DNA from: Streptomyces sp. ISL-100
GTDB taxonomy: Bacteria; Actinomycetota; Actinomycetes; Streptomycetales; Streptomycetaceae
Length of the DNA: 64,000 bases
Assembly (NCBI RefSeq): GCF_018614615.1
Contig: NZ_JAGGOK010000035.1
Location: 19,839-83,838 of the forward strand
Direction: 5' to 3'
Position 1 is the stretch's first letter; every line of letters starts with the position of its first letter. This document shows, piece after piece, positions 31,997 to 40,446 of this stretch. The notes beneath the pieces are model-generated. The model made no database searches and had not been told where the DNA came from. It saw nothing but the letters and a program-made list of their open reading frames with translations. Position numbers and translations under genes: made by a program.

Positions 31997-32012
31997 GCGT
32001 CCAGCGTAGGCG

Positions 32013-32465
32013 TCAGGCGGTGGTGCCAGGACCGCGCGAACCGCAGAAGACACGGCCGAGGAGGTCGTAGAGAGTGGCGCGGTCGGCGTCGTCCAGGGCG
32101 TCGAGAGCGGCATGGGTGGCGTTCATTCGGGCCCGGATGGCGTCGACGGTCTCTTCGCCCGTGGGGGTGAGGACGACGTTCTTGACGCGGCGGTCGTTGG
32201 GGCTGACCTCGCGGCGTACGAGGTCGCGCTTCTCCAGCCGGTCGACGATCCCGGTGATGTTGGAGGCGTCACAGGCGAGGGTGGTCGCGAGGACGCGCAT
32301 CGAGGCGGGGGCCGCGTGCAGCACGCCGAGGGTCTTGGCCTGGCTGGCGCTGAGGCCCGCGTCGGCGGCGGCCAGGGAGAAGTCGCCGTAGTAGCCGCTG
32401 AAGGCCTCGGCGAGCCGTGCCATGAGCTGGGCCTTGGTGGGGGGTGTCCGGATCGTCTCTGCCAT
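32013..32465 (-). CDS. MarR-family transcriptional regulator
   Basis: Winged-helix regulator of 150 residues: SASQAKTLGVLHAAPASMRV, LATTLACDASNITGIVDRLE as recognition region, and KRDLVRREVSPNDRRVKNVV, the MarR wing. C-terminal helix TLYDLLGRVF. Divergent from an MDR oxidoreductase, with two matching operator-like sequences between them. Because folP follows after 16 bases on the same strand, the regulator may also influence folate genes. Confidence 0.93.
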   Translation of the reverse strand: MAETIRTPPTKAQLMARLAEAFSGYYGDFSLAAADAGLSASQAKTLGVLHAAPASMRVLATTLACDASNITGIVDRLEKRDLVRREVSPNDRRVKNVVLTPTGEETVDAIRARMNATHAALDALDDADRATLYDLLGRVFCGSRGPGTTA

Positions 32466-32487
32466 GCGGCCAGCTTAGCGCTCCCTA

Positions 32488-32501
32488 CTTGATGATCTCA
32501 A
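32488..32501. promoter_or_regulatory. MarR-type operator half of an inverted pair, copy 1
   Basis: CTTGATGATCTCAA lies 23 bases before the marR start. Its exact reverse complement TTGAGATCATCAAG occurs at 32530-32543. Each copy is itself a TTGAnnnnnTCAA palindrome, so this is a dimer site by itself. Confidence 0.6.
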
Positions 32502-32527
32502 CCATTGAGGTCTACGGTCTATCTATT

Positions 32528-32544
32528 GCTTGAGATCATCAAGC
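32528..32544. promoter_or_regulatory. MarR-type operator, copy 2
   Basis: GCTTGAGATCATCAAGC, arms GCTTGA/TCAAGC round five bases, 32 bases before the oxidoreductase start. It contains the exact reverse complement of copy 1 (14 bases). The two sites face each divergent gene. Confidence 0.65.
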
Positions 32545-32575
32545 AATCCCCAGGAGTCATACGAGGAGCACCACC

Positions 32576-33502
32576 ATGAAGGCCATCACCTACCGCGCCT
32601 ACGGCAGCCCGGACGGTCTCGAGTACGGCGACGTGCCGAGCCCGAAGCTCGGTCCGGACACCGTGCTGGTCCGCGTCAGGGCCGCCTCGGTCAACCCTGT
32701 CGACTGGAAGATCCAGGCCGGCTACCTCGACTCCGCGCTCGACGCGGTCTTCCCCGTCGTCCCCGGCTGGGACGTCGCCGGTGTGGTGGAGCAGGCGGGC
32801 GTCGCGGTGACCGAATTCGCACCGGGCGACGAGGTCATCGGATACGTACGCGAGGACTTCGTCTCCCGCGGCACCTTCGCCGAGTACGTCGCGGCGCCCG
32901 TACGCACCCGGGCCCGCAAGCCCGCGAACCTCTCCTTCGAGGAGGCCGCTGGGCTGCCGCTGGCCGGCCTCACCGCTTACCAGGCGCTCACCCGCCACCT
33001 GAAGCTCAGCGAGGGGGACACGCTGCTCGTGCACGCGGCGGCGGGCGGTGTCGGCTCGCTCGCGGTGCAGATCGCGCGTGCCTTCGGCGTCCGGGTCATC
33101 GGCACGGCCAGCGAGCACAACCATGAGTACCTGCGGTCCCTCGGGGCCATTCCGGTGACGTATGGCGAAGGGCTGGCCGACCGTGTGCGTGCGCTGGCGC
33201 CCGAAGGCGTCGATGCCGCACTCGACCTCGTCGGCGGCGAAGCGCTCAAGATCTCGCCGGAGCTGCTCGTTCCCGGTGGCCGGCTGGCCTCCATCGCGGA
33301 CGGCGCGGTCCTCGGCCTCGGCGGTGCGTACGTCTTCGTGCGCCCCGACACCGCCGATCTGACGGCGCTGACCGAGCTGGCCGAGCGCGGCGCGCTGAGC
33401 GTCGAGGTGGCCGCCGTCTTCCCGCTGGAGAAGGCCGCCGATGCGCTGCGGCTGAGCATGGAGGGCCACACCCGCGGCAAGATCGCGATCAGCGTCGGCT
33501 GA
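32576..33502 (+). CDS. NADP-dependent MDR oxidoreductase (quinone reductase-like)
   Basis: Zinc-free medium-chain dehydrogenase/reductase of 308 residues. GroES-like N-terminal half (MKAITYRAYGSPDGLEYGDV, VRVRAASVNPVDWKIQAGYL), then the nucleotide-binding motif LLVHAAAGGVGSLAVQIARA (about 145-165) and C-terminal EKAADALRLSMEGHTRGKIA. Catalytic-zinc ligands are missing, as in quinone reductase/enoyl reductase types. AGGAGCACCACC precedes the ATG. Divergent MarR control suggests response to a phenolic or quinone. Its last 14 bases overlap the end of the opposing membrane gene. Confidence 0.93.
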   Translation: MKAITYRAYGSPDGLEYGDVPSPKLGPDTVLVRVRAASVNPVDWKIQAGYLDSALDAVFPVVPGWDVAGVVEQAGVAVTEFAPGDEVIGYVREDFVSRGTFAEYVAAPVRTRARKPANLSFEEAAGLPLAGLTAYQALTRHLKLSEGDTLLVHAAAGGVGSLAVQIARAFGVRVIGTASEHNHEYLRSLGAIPVTYGEGLADRVRALAPEGVDAALDLVGGEALKISPELLVPGGRLASIADGAVLGLGGAYVFVRPDTADLTALTELAERGALSVEVAAVFPLEKAADALRLSMEGHTRGKIAISVG

Positions 33503-35363
33503 GCGCCGTGACAGGCCGGGGGACCGGCCGCTCGTGCTCGTTCACCCGCACCTGTGCGGGGTGAGCGCACGGGCGCCGCTTCCCGGCCGCCGCGCGGCGG
33601 GCGAACGGGCGGGGAAGGGCGAGCGTGACGAAGCCCTCCGCCTGCATCGCGGCGAAGCCGATGCGCGGCAGGTCGCGGGTGGTGCGGAAGACCACGAAAC
33701 GCGGCTCCCAGCGTGGCCGGAACTTGGCGTTGAACTTGTACAGCGACTCGATCTGGAACCAGCGGGAGAGGAAGACCAGCAGGCCGCGCCACATGCGCAG
33801 CACCGGTCCCGCCCCGATCCTCTCGCCGCGCGCGAGCGCCGAGCGGAACATCGCGAAGTTGAGGGAGACGCGTTCGACGCCGAGCCGGGGAGCGGCCTGG
33901 AGCGCGGCGACGATCAGCAGTTCGTTCATGCCGGGGTCGGCGGAGCGGTCGCGGCGCATCAGGTCCAGGGACATGCCGTCCGTACCCCACGGGACGAAGT
34001 GGAGTACGGCCTTCAGGTCGCCGTACGCCGAAGCCGTGGAACCGGCGGAGTCCGTCTTGTGAGCGGTCGCGATCACGCAGTCCCCGTCGCCGGGCTCCCC
34101 GATGCGGCCGAGCGCCATCGAGAAGCCGCGCTCGGTGTCCGTGCCGCGCCAGTCGGCGGCAGCCCGCCGGATGCGCTCCAGCTCGGCGTCACCGAGGTCA
34201 CGTACGCGGCGTACGCGGGTCTCGTAGCCGCCGCGCTCAATGCGCTTGACCATCTGGCGTACGTTCCGCATGGCGCGCCCGGCGAGGGAGAAATCCGGCA
34301 CGTGCACCACCGCTTCGTCCCCGAGCTCCAGCGCGTCGAGCCCCGTCTCGCGGGTCCACACCTCGCCGCCGGTCTCGCTGCAGCCCATCACGGCCGGGGT
34401 CCAGGAATGCGCCTTGGCTTCATCCATGAAGCGCTCGATGGCGCCCGGCCAGGCCTCCACATCGCCGATCGGGTCACCGCTGGCGAGCATCACGCCGGAC
34501 ACGACGCGGTAGGTGACGGCGGCCTTGCCGCTGGGCGAGAAGACGACGGCCTTGTCGTGGCGCAGCGCGAAGTGGCCCAGGGAGTCGCGGCCGCCGTGCC
34601 TGGCCAGCAGCTCGCGCAGCCGCTGCTCGTCTTCGGGGGTGAGGCGGGCCGCCGGGTGCTCGGGCCGCAGAGCCAGGTAGACGGTGGTGACGGCGGTGAG
34701 CAGACCCAGGGCGCCGAGCGAGTAGCCGACGGTCCAGGAGACCCGGCCCGCGTAGTCGACGGGACCCTCGAAGCCGAAGAGCCCGTACAGGACGTGCTCC
34801 AGACGCTCCGCCACGCTCGGGTTGCCGACGACCCTGCCCGGGTGCGAGCTGACGATGACCAGGCCGAGCCCGAGCGAACCCGCGCCGAGCAGGAAGAAGT
34901 TCGCGAGCGCCTTCCAGCGGCTGCGCGGATCGGGCAGTGCCGCGAACTCGCCGCGGTGGCGCACCAGGAGACCGAGCAGGGCGAGTGAGAGCAATACGCC
35001 TATGACCGAGTTCCGGTACATGAGCTGCGCCACCGCTCCGGCGGGCAGCAGAACCACGGCGGCCCGCCAGGCGCGGCGCTTGTGGCGCTTGAGGCCGTGC
35101 GCGAGAAGCAGCAGCAGTACGCCCGCGCTGATCGCGAGAGCGGCAGCGAACGGGCCGAGCGCTCCGGGAAGCACCTCGGCCAAGGAGTGCATCCTGCTGT
35201 GCCGGAAGCGCGGGAAGACGCCTGCGGCGATGTCGAGGAGGCCCACGACAGCGCAGGCCGTGCCGACCAGGGAGGGCACGCGCTCGGGGCGCGGGCCCCG
35301 GACGATCCGCCGTAGCCGACCCGGAACCGCACCAGTTTTATCCCCATCTAGCCTGATAGACAT
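33489..35363 (-). CDS. phosphatidylglycerol lysyltransferase-like protein (MprF/LPGS, DUF2156)
   Basis: Membrane enzyme of 624 residues. About seven hydrophobic helices occupy residues 30-240; the C-terminal half is the DUF2156/LPG synthase domain with ALRHDKAVVFSPSGKAAVTY, GDPIGDVEAWPGAIERFMDE, RNVRQMVKRIERGGYETRVR, ADPGMNELLIVAALQAAPRL and FNAKFRPRWEPRFVVF. Such enzymes transfer an aminoacyl group (usually lysine or alanine) from tRNA to phosphatidylglycerol, lowering surface charge and protecting against cationic peptides. Which amino acid is not evident. Divergent from an exported esterase. The Arg/Pro-rich tail overlaps the neighbouring gene end. Confidence 0.9.
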   Translation of the reverse strand: MSIRLDGDKTGAVPGRLRRIVRGPRPERVPSLVGTACAVVGLLDIAAGVFPRFRHSRMHSLAEVLPGALGPFAAALAISAGVLLLLLAHGLKRHKRRAWRAAVVLLPAGAVAQLMYRNSVIGVLLSLALLGLLVRHRGEFAALPDPRSRWKALANFFLLGAGSLGLGLVIVSSHPGRVVGNPSVAERLEHVLYGLFGFEGPVDYAGRVSWTVGYSLGALGLLTAVTTVYLALRPEHPAARLTPEDEQRLRELLARHGGRDSLGHFALRHDKAVVFSPSGKAAVTYRVVSGVMLASGDPIGDVEAWPGAIERFMDEAKAHSWTPAVMGCSETGGEVWTRETGLDALELGDEAVVHVPDFSLAGRAMRNVRQMVKRIERGGYETRVRRVRDLGDAELERIRRAAADWRGTDTERGFSMALGRIGEPGDGDCVIATAHKTDSAGSTASAYGDLKAVLHFVPWGTDGMSLDLMRRDRSADPGMNELLIVAALQAAPRLGVERVSLNFAMFRSALARGERIGAGPVLRMWRGLLVFLSRWFQIESLYKFNAKFRPRWEPRFVVFRTTRDLPRIGFAAMQAEGFVTLALPRPFARRAAAGKRRPCAHPAQVRVNEHERPVPRPVTALSRR

Positions 35364-35502
35364 CGCTTCCCGTGGCTCCGCGAGAGAATTTCTGTCCGTG
35401 GGCCGAAGCAGCCGGACAATTTGCGCCCTCTAGGACGGCGCATCCGGGGGGCGGGTTCACTCGCGCTCAGGAAATTCTCAGGCAGAAAGCTCGCTCCTCA
35501 TC

Positions 35503-36618
35503 ATGGGTCTCACCAGTAACAGAGTTCTGACGCTCGCCGCCCTGCTGGCAGTGGTTCTGTTCGTCGCGACAGTCTTGCTCTGGCCGCGCCTGGCGGCCCG
35601 TAACTGGCGCTCCGTACTAGGCCGTGTCGGCCTGCTGCTCGCGACCCAGCTGCTGCTGTTCGCCTCTGTGGGACTCGCTGCCAACAAGTCGTTCCTCTTC
35701 TACGGCTCTTGGACCGACCTTTTCGGTCAGGAGACGGAAATGGGCGTGGTCGTCGACCACTCGGCCGGTGCCAGGGACCTCACTGTCGTCGACAAGCAGG
35801 GCATGGATGTGCGGGGCGGCTCCAAGCCCGCGGTGGGAGGCCAGATACAGAAGGTCGTCATAGCGGGCGAGAAGTCCAAGATGGCCAGCCAGGCCTACGT
35901 CTATCTGCCGCCCGAGTACTTCAGCCCGCAGTACGCCGGGAAGACCTTCCCGGCGGCCCTGGTGCTCACCGGATACCCGGGAACCGCCGAGAACCTGCTC
36001 AAGGGGCTGCGCTACCCGCGAACGGCGCACACTCAGGCGCAGGCGGGCAGGATGCAGCCGATGGTCCTGGTGATGCTGCGGCCGACCGTCGCGCCGCCGC
36101 GGGACACCGAATGCGTGAACGTGCCCGGCGGCCCGCAGACCGAGACCTTCCTCGCCGGCGACATTCCGAAGGCGGTGTCGGAGTCCTACAGGGTGGGCAC
36201 CAGGGCGCGGAACTGGGGCGTCATAGGGAACTCCACCGGCGGTTACTGCGCCCTGAAATTCGCCATCCACCACCCGGAGACGTTCGGTGCGGGAGCCGGC
36301 CTGTCCGCGTACTACAGGGCAGCGGAGGACCCGACGACCGGTGACCTCTTCCACGGCGACAACGGCGAGCGGAAGCGGGCCGACCTGCTGTGGAGCCTGG
36401 ACCACGTGAAGCCGTCGAAGACGTCGTCGTTCCTTGTGACCAGTTCCAAGGAGGGCGAGGACAATCTCAAGGAGACGGTGAAGTTCATCGAGAAGGTGAG
36501 GCCGCCCGCGCGGGTCTCCTCGATCACGCTGGACAGCGGCGGCCACAACTTCGGCACCTGGCGGCGCGAGATACCGGCCGCCATGGAGTGGATCAGCGAC
36601 AGGCTCAGGGCGAACTGA
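35503..36618 (+). CDS. membrane-anchored alpha/beta-hydrolase (esterase)
   Basis: Protein of 371 residues with two N-terminal hydrophobic segments (about 8-28 and 40-58), then an extracytoplasmic putative esterase domain (PF00756-like): LPPEYFSPQYAGKTFPAALV, nucleophile elbow GVIGNSTGGYCALKFAIHHP (serine about 244), and final histidine in SGGHNFGTWRREIPAAMEWI. It is divergent from the aminoacyl-PG synthase-like gene. Analogous pairs in other bacteria (for example Pseudomonas PA0919 next to PA0920) have the hydrolase removing the aminoacyl group; that role is inferred. The end overlaps the opposing ATPase gene by 14 bases. Confidence 0.85.
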   Translation: MGLTSNRVLTLAALLAVVLFVATVLLWPRLAARNWRSVLGRVGLLLATQLLLFASVGLAANKSFLFYGSWTDLFGQETEMGVVVDHSAGARDLTVVDKQGMDVRGGSKPAVGGQIQKVVIAGEKSKMASQAYVYLPPEYFSPQYAGKTFPAALVLTGYPGTAENLLKGLRYPRTAHTQAQAGRMQPMVLVMLRPTVAPPRDTECVNVPGGPQTETFLAGDIPKAVSESYRVGTRARNWGVIGNSTGGYCALKFAIHHPETFGAGAGLSAYYRAAEDPTTGDLFHGDNGERKRADLLWSLDHVKPSKTSSFLVTSSKEGEDNLKETVKFIEKVRPPARVSSITLDSGGHNFGTWRREIPAAMEWISDRLRAN

Positions 36619-37777
36619 CGGACTCCACTTCGACTGCGGTACGGGGAACGGCCTGCGCGTCGGCGTCGATGGAGCGGCGCAGCGCCTCGTGGAGGCGGGC
36701 GGGTGTGAGTACGCCGAGGAAGCGTCCGGCGCTGTCCTTGTCGATGACGGCGATCCAGCCCGCGTCGTGCTGGAGCATCGTGGAGAAGGCCTGCTTGAGG
36801 GAGGCGCCGACGGGCAGCCATGCCTCCATGCGGCGGGCGTGCTCGCGTACGGTCCCGGTGGCTGTGGCTGTACGTACCTGCTCGGCGGAGATCCAGCCGT
36901 GCAGATCGTCGGCGCCGTCCAGGACGACGGCCCAACGGGCGCCTTCCGCCGTCAGCTTGGCAGCGGCGATCTTGACCGAGTCGTCGAGATGCACGACGGG
37001 CGGCTGTTCCAGGTCGCCGGGCTCGATGGGCGTGACGGAAAGGCGCTTGAGGCCACGGTCGGCGCCGACGAAATCCGCGACGTACGGGGTGGCGGGCGCC
37101 CCGAGGACGGCGGCCGGCGCGTCGAACTGCTCGATCCGGCCCTGCCCGTAGACGGCGATGCGGTCGCCGAGCCGGACGGCCTCCTCGATGTCGTGGGTGA
37201 CGAAGAGGACGGTCTTGCGCACCTGGGACTGGAGCCGCAGGAACTCGTTCTGAAGGTGCTCGCGAACCACTGGGTCGACCGCGCCGAAGGGCTCGTCCAT
37301 CAGCAGTACGGGCGGGTCGGCGGCCAGCGCCCGGGCCACGCCGACGCGTTGCCGCTGGCCGCCGGAGAGCTGGTCGGGGTAGCGGTCGCCGTGGACGGAC
37401 GGGTCGAGGCCGACCAGGTCGAGGAGTTCGGCGGCGCGCTCACGGGCCTTGGCACGCTTGACGCCGAGGAGATGGGGGACGGTCGCGGTGTTGTCCAGGA
37501 CCGTCTTGTGGGGGAACAGGCCGACCTGCTGGATGACATAGCCGATACGGCGGCGGAGCTGGACCGGGTCGATGGTCGATATGTCGTCCCCGTCGAGGAA
37601 TATCCGGCCGTCGGTCGGCTCGATGAGCCGGTTCACCATCTTCATGGTGGTGGTCTTGCCGCAGCCGGACGGGCCGACGAGCGTGACCAGTTCGCCCTCG
37701 GCGACTTCGAAGGAGAGGTCGTCGACGGCGGTTGTGCCGTCGGCGTACCGCTTGGTGACGTGCTCGAATCGGATCAT
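36605..37777 (-). CDS. osmoprotectant ABC importer ATPase with CBS domains (OpuCA-like)
   Basis: Nucleotide-binding subunit of 390 residues. Walker A GPSGCGKTTTMKMVNRLIEP near 35-54, signature LSGGQRQRVGVARALAADPP, Walker B VLLMDEPFGAVDPVVREHLQ and HDIEEAVRLGDRIAV are those of the glycine betaine/carnitine/choline family. Two C-terminal CBS-like modules (about 255-370) sense ionic strength or nucleotides in relatives. ATG 37777 follows GGGGAATC; the start 36 bases upstream is less likely. Transcribed divergently from its two permeases and binding protein, an unusual split for this operon type. Confidence 0.93.
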   Translation of the reverse strand: MIRFEHVTKRYADGTTAVDDLSFEVAEGELVTLVGPSGCGKTTTMKMVNRLIEPTDGRIFLDGDDISTIDPVQLRRRIGYVIQQVGLFPHKTVLDNTATVPHLLGVKRAKARERAAELLDLVGLDPSVHGDRYPDQLSGGQRQRVGVARALAADPPVLLMDEPFGAVDPVVREHLQNEFLRLQSQVRKTVLFVTHDIEEAVRLGDRIAVYGQGRIEQFDAPAAVLGAPATPYVADFVGADRGLKRLSVTPIEPGDLEQPPVVHLDDSVKIAAAKLTAEGARWAVVLDGADDLHGWISAEQVRTATATGTVREHARRMEAWLPVGASLKQAFSTMLQHDAGWIAVIDKDSAGRFLGVLTPARLHEALRRSIDADAQAVPRTAVEVESVSSP

Positions 37778-37905
37778 GATTCCCCATTGTGGCCGGTCCG
37801 GTGTCAAGACCATGTTGCGGGAATGTGGCGGTCCCCGGCGGTTGTCAGTGGCCGGGGATAGGGTCGTCAGACATAGGTTCGAGGTCTCGGGGGAGGTGGG
37901 GCGGC

Positions 37906-38649
37906 ATGAGCGGCGGCCAGGGCTGTCTGACGGCGAACGACTGGATTTGCGGGGAGTATGTCCGCTCCCGCAGCCAGGAGTTGACCGACGCGACTGTCCA
38001 GAATGTGTGGATCACGCTGGTTTCGGTGGTGATCGGCCTGCTGATCGCCTTTCCGCTGGCGCTGCTCGCCCGTGGCCACGGCGGACGCCGGTCGAGATTC
38101 GCCGGCCCGGTCCTCGGCCTTACGACCGTGCTGTACACGGTCCCCTCGCTGGCGATGTTCTCGCTGCTGCTGCCGGTGTTCGGCCTTTCGGCGGCCGTGG
38201 TGGTCACGGGACTCGTGCTCTACTCGCTGACCGTTCTCGTGCGGAACATCCTGGCCGGGCTCGAAGCGGTGCCGGCGGAGGCGCGGGAGGCCGCGCTGGG
38301 GATGGGGTACGGCCGCGGGCGGCTGCTGTGGGAGGTCGAGCTGCCGCTGGCGTTGCCCGCCCTGCTGGCCGGGGTGCGCATCGCGACGGTGTCGACGGTC
38401 GCCCTGACGACGGTCGGCGCGATCGTGGGGTACGGCGGCCTGGGGACACTGATCGTCGACGGCCTCGACTCCCTCTTCAAGGCTCAGGTCCTGACGGCCT
38501 CGGTGATCTGCGTGCTGCTGGCGGTGGTGGCCGACCTGCTGCTGCTCGGGCTCCAGCGGTTGTTGACGCCGTGGACCCGGGTGCGTACGCCCCGAATACG
38601 TACCGGCCGCGCTGCCATCTCCACCACTCGTATCGCGAAGGCCGGCTGA
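37906..38649 (+). CDS. osmoprotectant ABC permease (OpuCB-like)
   Basis: Permease of 247 residues with five or six helices. The N-terminal LTANDWICGEYVRSRSQELT precedes the first helix; the coupling motif EAREAALGMGYGRGRLLWEV (the EAA loop) is at about 125-145, followed by ELPLALPALLAGVRIATVST and IVGYGGLGTLIVDGLDSLF. ATG 37906 sits after GGGGGAGG. Followed after 3 bases by the second permease. Imports glycine betaine, choline or similar solute with the divergent ATPase. Confidence 0.93.
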   Translation: MSGGQGCLTANDWICGEYVRSRSQELTDATVQNVWITLVSVVIGLLIAFPLALLARGHGGRRSRFAGPVLGLTTVLYTVPSLAMFSLLLPVFGLSAAVVVTGLVLYSLTVLVRNILAGLEAVPAEAREAALGMGYGRGRLLWEVELPLALPALLAGVRIATVSTVALTTVGAIVGYGGLGTLIVDGLDSLFKAQVLTASVICVLLAVVADLLLLGLQRLLTPWTRVRTPRIRTGRAAISTTRIAKAG

Positions 38650-38652
38650 TCC

Positions 38653-39342
38653 ATGGGAGCGATCGGGGACGCCTTCACGTGGCTGGGGACCGGCGCCAAC
38701 TGGCAGGGTGAGAGCGGCGTCTGGAACCGGCTGGCCGAGCATCTCTACTTCAGCGGCGTGTGCCTGCTGCTGTCCTGTCTGATCGCGCTGCCCTTGGCGC
38801 TCTGGCTCGGACACCTGGGCCGGGGTGGCGCGCTCGCCATCAACCTCTCCAACGCGGGGCGGGCGATCCCCACCCTCGCGGTGCTGATCCTGCTGACGCT
38901 CACACCTCTGGGCAAGCAGGGCGACCTGCCGACGATCATCGCGCTGGTGCTGTTCGCCGTACCGCCGCTGCTGACCAACGCGTACATCGGTATGCGCGAG
39001 GTGGACCGGGCGGTGGTGGAGGCGGCGCGCGGGATGGGCATGTCGGGACGGCAGCTGTTCGTACGGGTCGAACTGCCCCTCGCGTACCCGCTGGTGATGA
39101 CTGGGCTCAGGTCGGCGGCCGTCCAGGTGGTCGCCACTGCCACGCTGGCCGCGATGGCGGGCGAGGGCGGCCTGGGCAGGATCATCACGGCCGGCTTCAA
39201 CACGTACAACACACCACAGGTGGTGGCGGGCGCCTTGCTCGTCGCCGTGCTCGCACTGCTGGTGGAGGGCGTGCTGGTGGCGGCGGACCGGCTGCTCGAC
39301 CCGATGCGGCGGCGCGGCTCGGTGTCGCGGCAGACCGCCTGA
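38653..39342 (+). CDS. osmoprotectant ABC permease (OpuCD-like)
   Basis: Second permease, 229 residues, with the same architecture: helices at about 30-50, 60-80, 95-115, 155-175 and 190-215; EAA loop VDRAVVEAARGMGMSGRQLF, then RVELPLAYPLVMTGLRSAAV and GGLGRIITAGFNTYNTPQVV. Forms the heterodimeric channel with the preceding permease. Three bases after it and 38 bases before the lipoprotein gene, so all three are one operon. Confidence 0.93.
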   Translation: MGAIGDAFTWLGTGANWQGESGVWNRLAEHLYFSGVCLLLSCLIALPLALWLGHLGRGGALAINLSNAGRAIPTLAVLILLTLTPLGKQGDLPTIIALVLFAVPPLLTNAYIGMREVDRAVVEAARGMGMSGRQLFVRVELPLAYPLVMTGLRSAAVQVVATATLAAMAGEGGLGRIITAGFNTYNTPQVVAGALLVAVLALLVEGVLVAADRLLDPMRRRGSVSRQTA

Positions 39343-39380
39343 CGATGGCTCTTTTCTTCTTCCCTTGGATGGTGAACCTC

Positions 39381-40361
39381 ATGAGCAGGATCTCGCGCAC
39401 AGCAGGTGCGGTAGTGGCCGTGATCGCACTGGCCGGCGGGCTGGCGGCGTGCGGCGGCGAAAACCTGGAGGAGGGCGGGACCGGTGGTGCGGCCGGGACC
39501 GGGGACAACGGCAAGAAGGCGTCGCTGGTCATCGGTTCAGCCGGATTCACCGAGTCCAAGGTGCTGGCCGAGCTGTATGCGCAGCTCCTCTCGGAAGCCG
39601 GATACGGCACCTCCATCAAGACCGTGGAGAACCGCGAACTGTACGAACCCGCCCTGGAGAAGGGCGAGATCGACGTCGTACCGGAATACGCCGCTACGCT
39701 TGCCGAATTCCTCAACGCGAAGGCCAACGGCCCCAAGGCGCCGGAGAAGAATCCGGTCGCGTCCAGCGATGTGGCCGCCACCTTCGAAGCACTGGAGAAG
39801 CTCGCGGAGCCGCGCGGACTGAAGGTGCTGCCGGCGGGCGAGGCCGTCGACCAGAACGCCTTCGCGGTGAGCAAGGAATACGCCGACAAGAACAACCTCA
39901 AGACGCTTTCCAATCTTGGTAAGTCCAAGCTCAAGGTGAAGATCGCGGCCGGCGACGAATGCGAGATCCGGCCCTTCTGCGCACCGGGTCTGAAGAAGAA
40001 GTACGGGATCGATGTCACCGGCGTCGACCCCAAGGGCGTGGGCACCCCGCAGTCCAAGCAGGCCGTGAAGGACGGCGCCGATCAGCTGGTGCTGACCACG
40101 ACCACCGACGCGACGCTGGAGGGCTTCGGACTCGTACTCCTGGAGGACGACAAGAAGCTCCAGAACGCCGACAACGTACTGCCGGTGGTCAATGCGAAGG
40201 ACGCCGGAACGCAGGAGATAGCGGACGCTCTCGGCAAGCTCACCAAGGTGCTGACGACCGAAGACCTGGTGGAGCTGAACCGCAAGATCGACGCTGACAG
40301 GGTGAAGCCGGCCGACACCGCGAAGGAGTATCTGGAGTCGAAGGGTCTGATCAAGAAGTAG
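39381..40361 (+). CDS. osmoprotectant-binding lipoprotein (OpuCC-like)
   Basis: Periplasmic-type binding lipoprotein of 326 residues with signal MSRISRTAGAVVAVIALAGG and lipobox LAAC, then a Glu/Gly/Thr-rich linker. The mature part shows the OpuAC/ProX family text: ASLVIGSAGFTESKVLAELY, YEPALEKGEIDVVPEYAATL, and QLVLTTTTDATLEGFGLVLL. ATG 39381 gives the best signal peptide and has GGTGA 5 bases before it; starts at 39345 and 39369 would add a non-signal-like leader. Captures the solute for the adjacent permeases. Confidence 0.93.
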   Translation: MSRISRTAGAVVAVIALAGGLAACGGENLEEGGTGGAAGTGDNGKKASLVIGSAGFTESKVLAELYAQLLSEAGYGTSIKTVENRELYEPALEKGEIDVVPEYAATLAEFLNAKANGPKAPEKNPVASSDVAATFEALEKLAEPRGLKVLPAGEAVDQNAFAVSKEYADKNNLKTLSNLGKSKLKVKIAAGDECEIRPFCAPGLKKKYGIDVTGVDPKGVGTPQSKQAVKDGADQLVLTTTTDATLEGFGLVLLEDDKKLQNADNVLPVVNAKDAGTQEIADALGKLTKVLTTEDLVELNRKIDADRVKPADTAKEYLESKGLIKK

Positions 40362-40382
40362 GTCGCGTAAGGAATTGGGTAA

Positions 40383-40408
40383 CCGCCCGGGAACAGATTG
40401 CCGGGCGG
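40383..40408 (+). terminator. stem-loop after the importer operon
   Basis: Arms CCGCCCGG/CCGGGCGG round a 10-base loop, 22 bases after the binding-protein stop. No T-tract. Confidence 0.7.
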
Positions 40409-40446
40409 GGCCCCATCCGCCGTCTACGCACGGTAAATTTCAGGCC

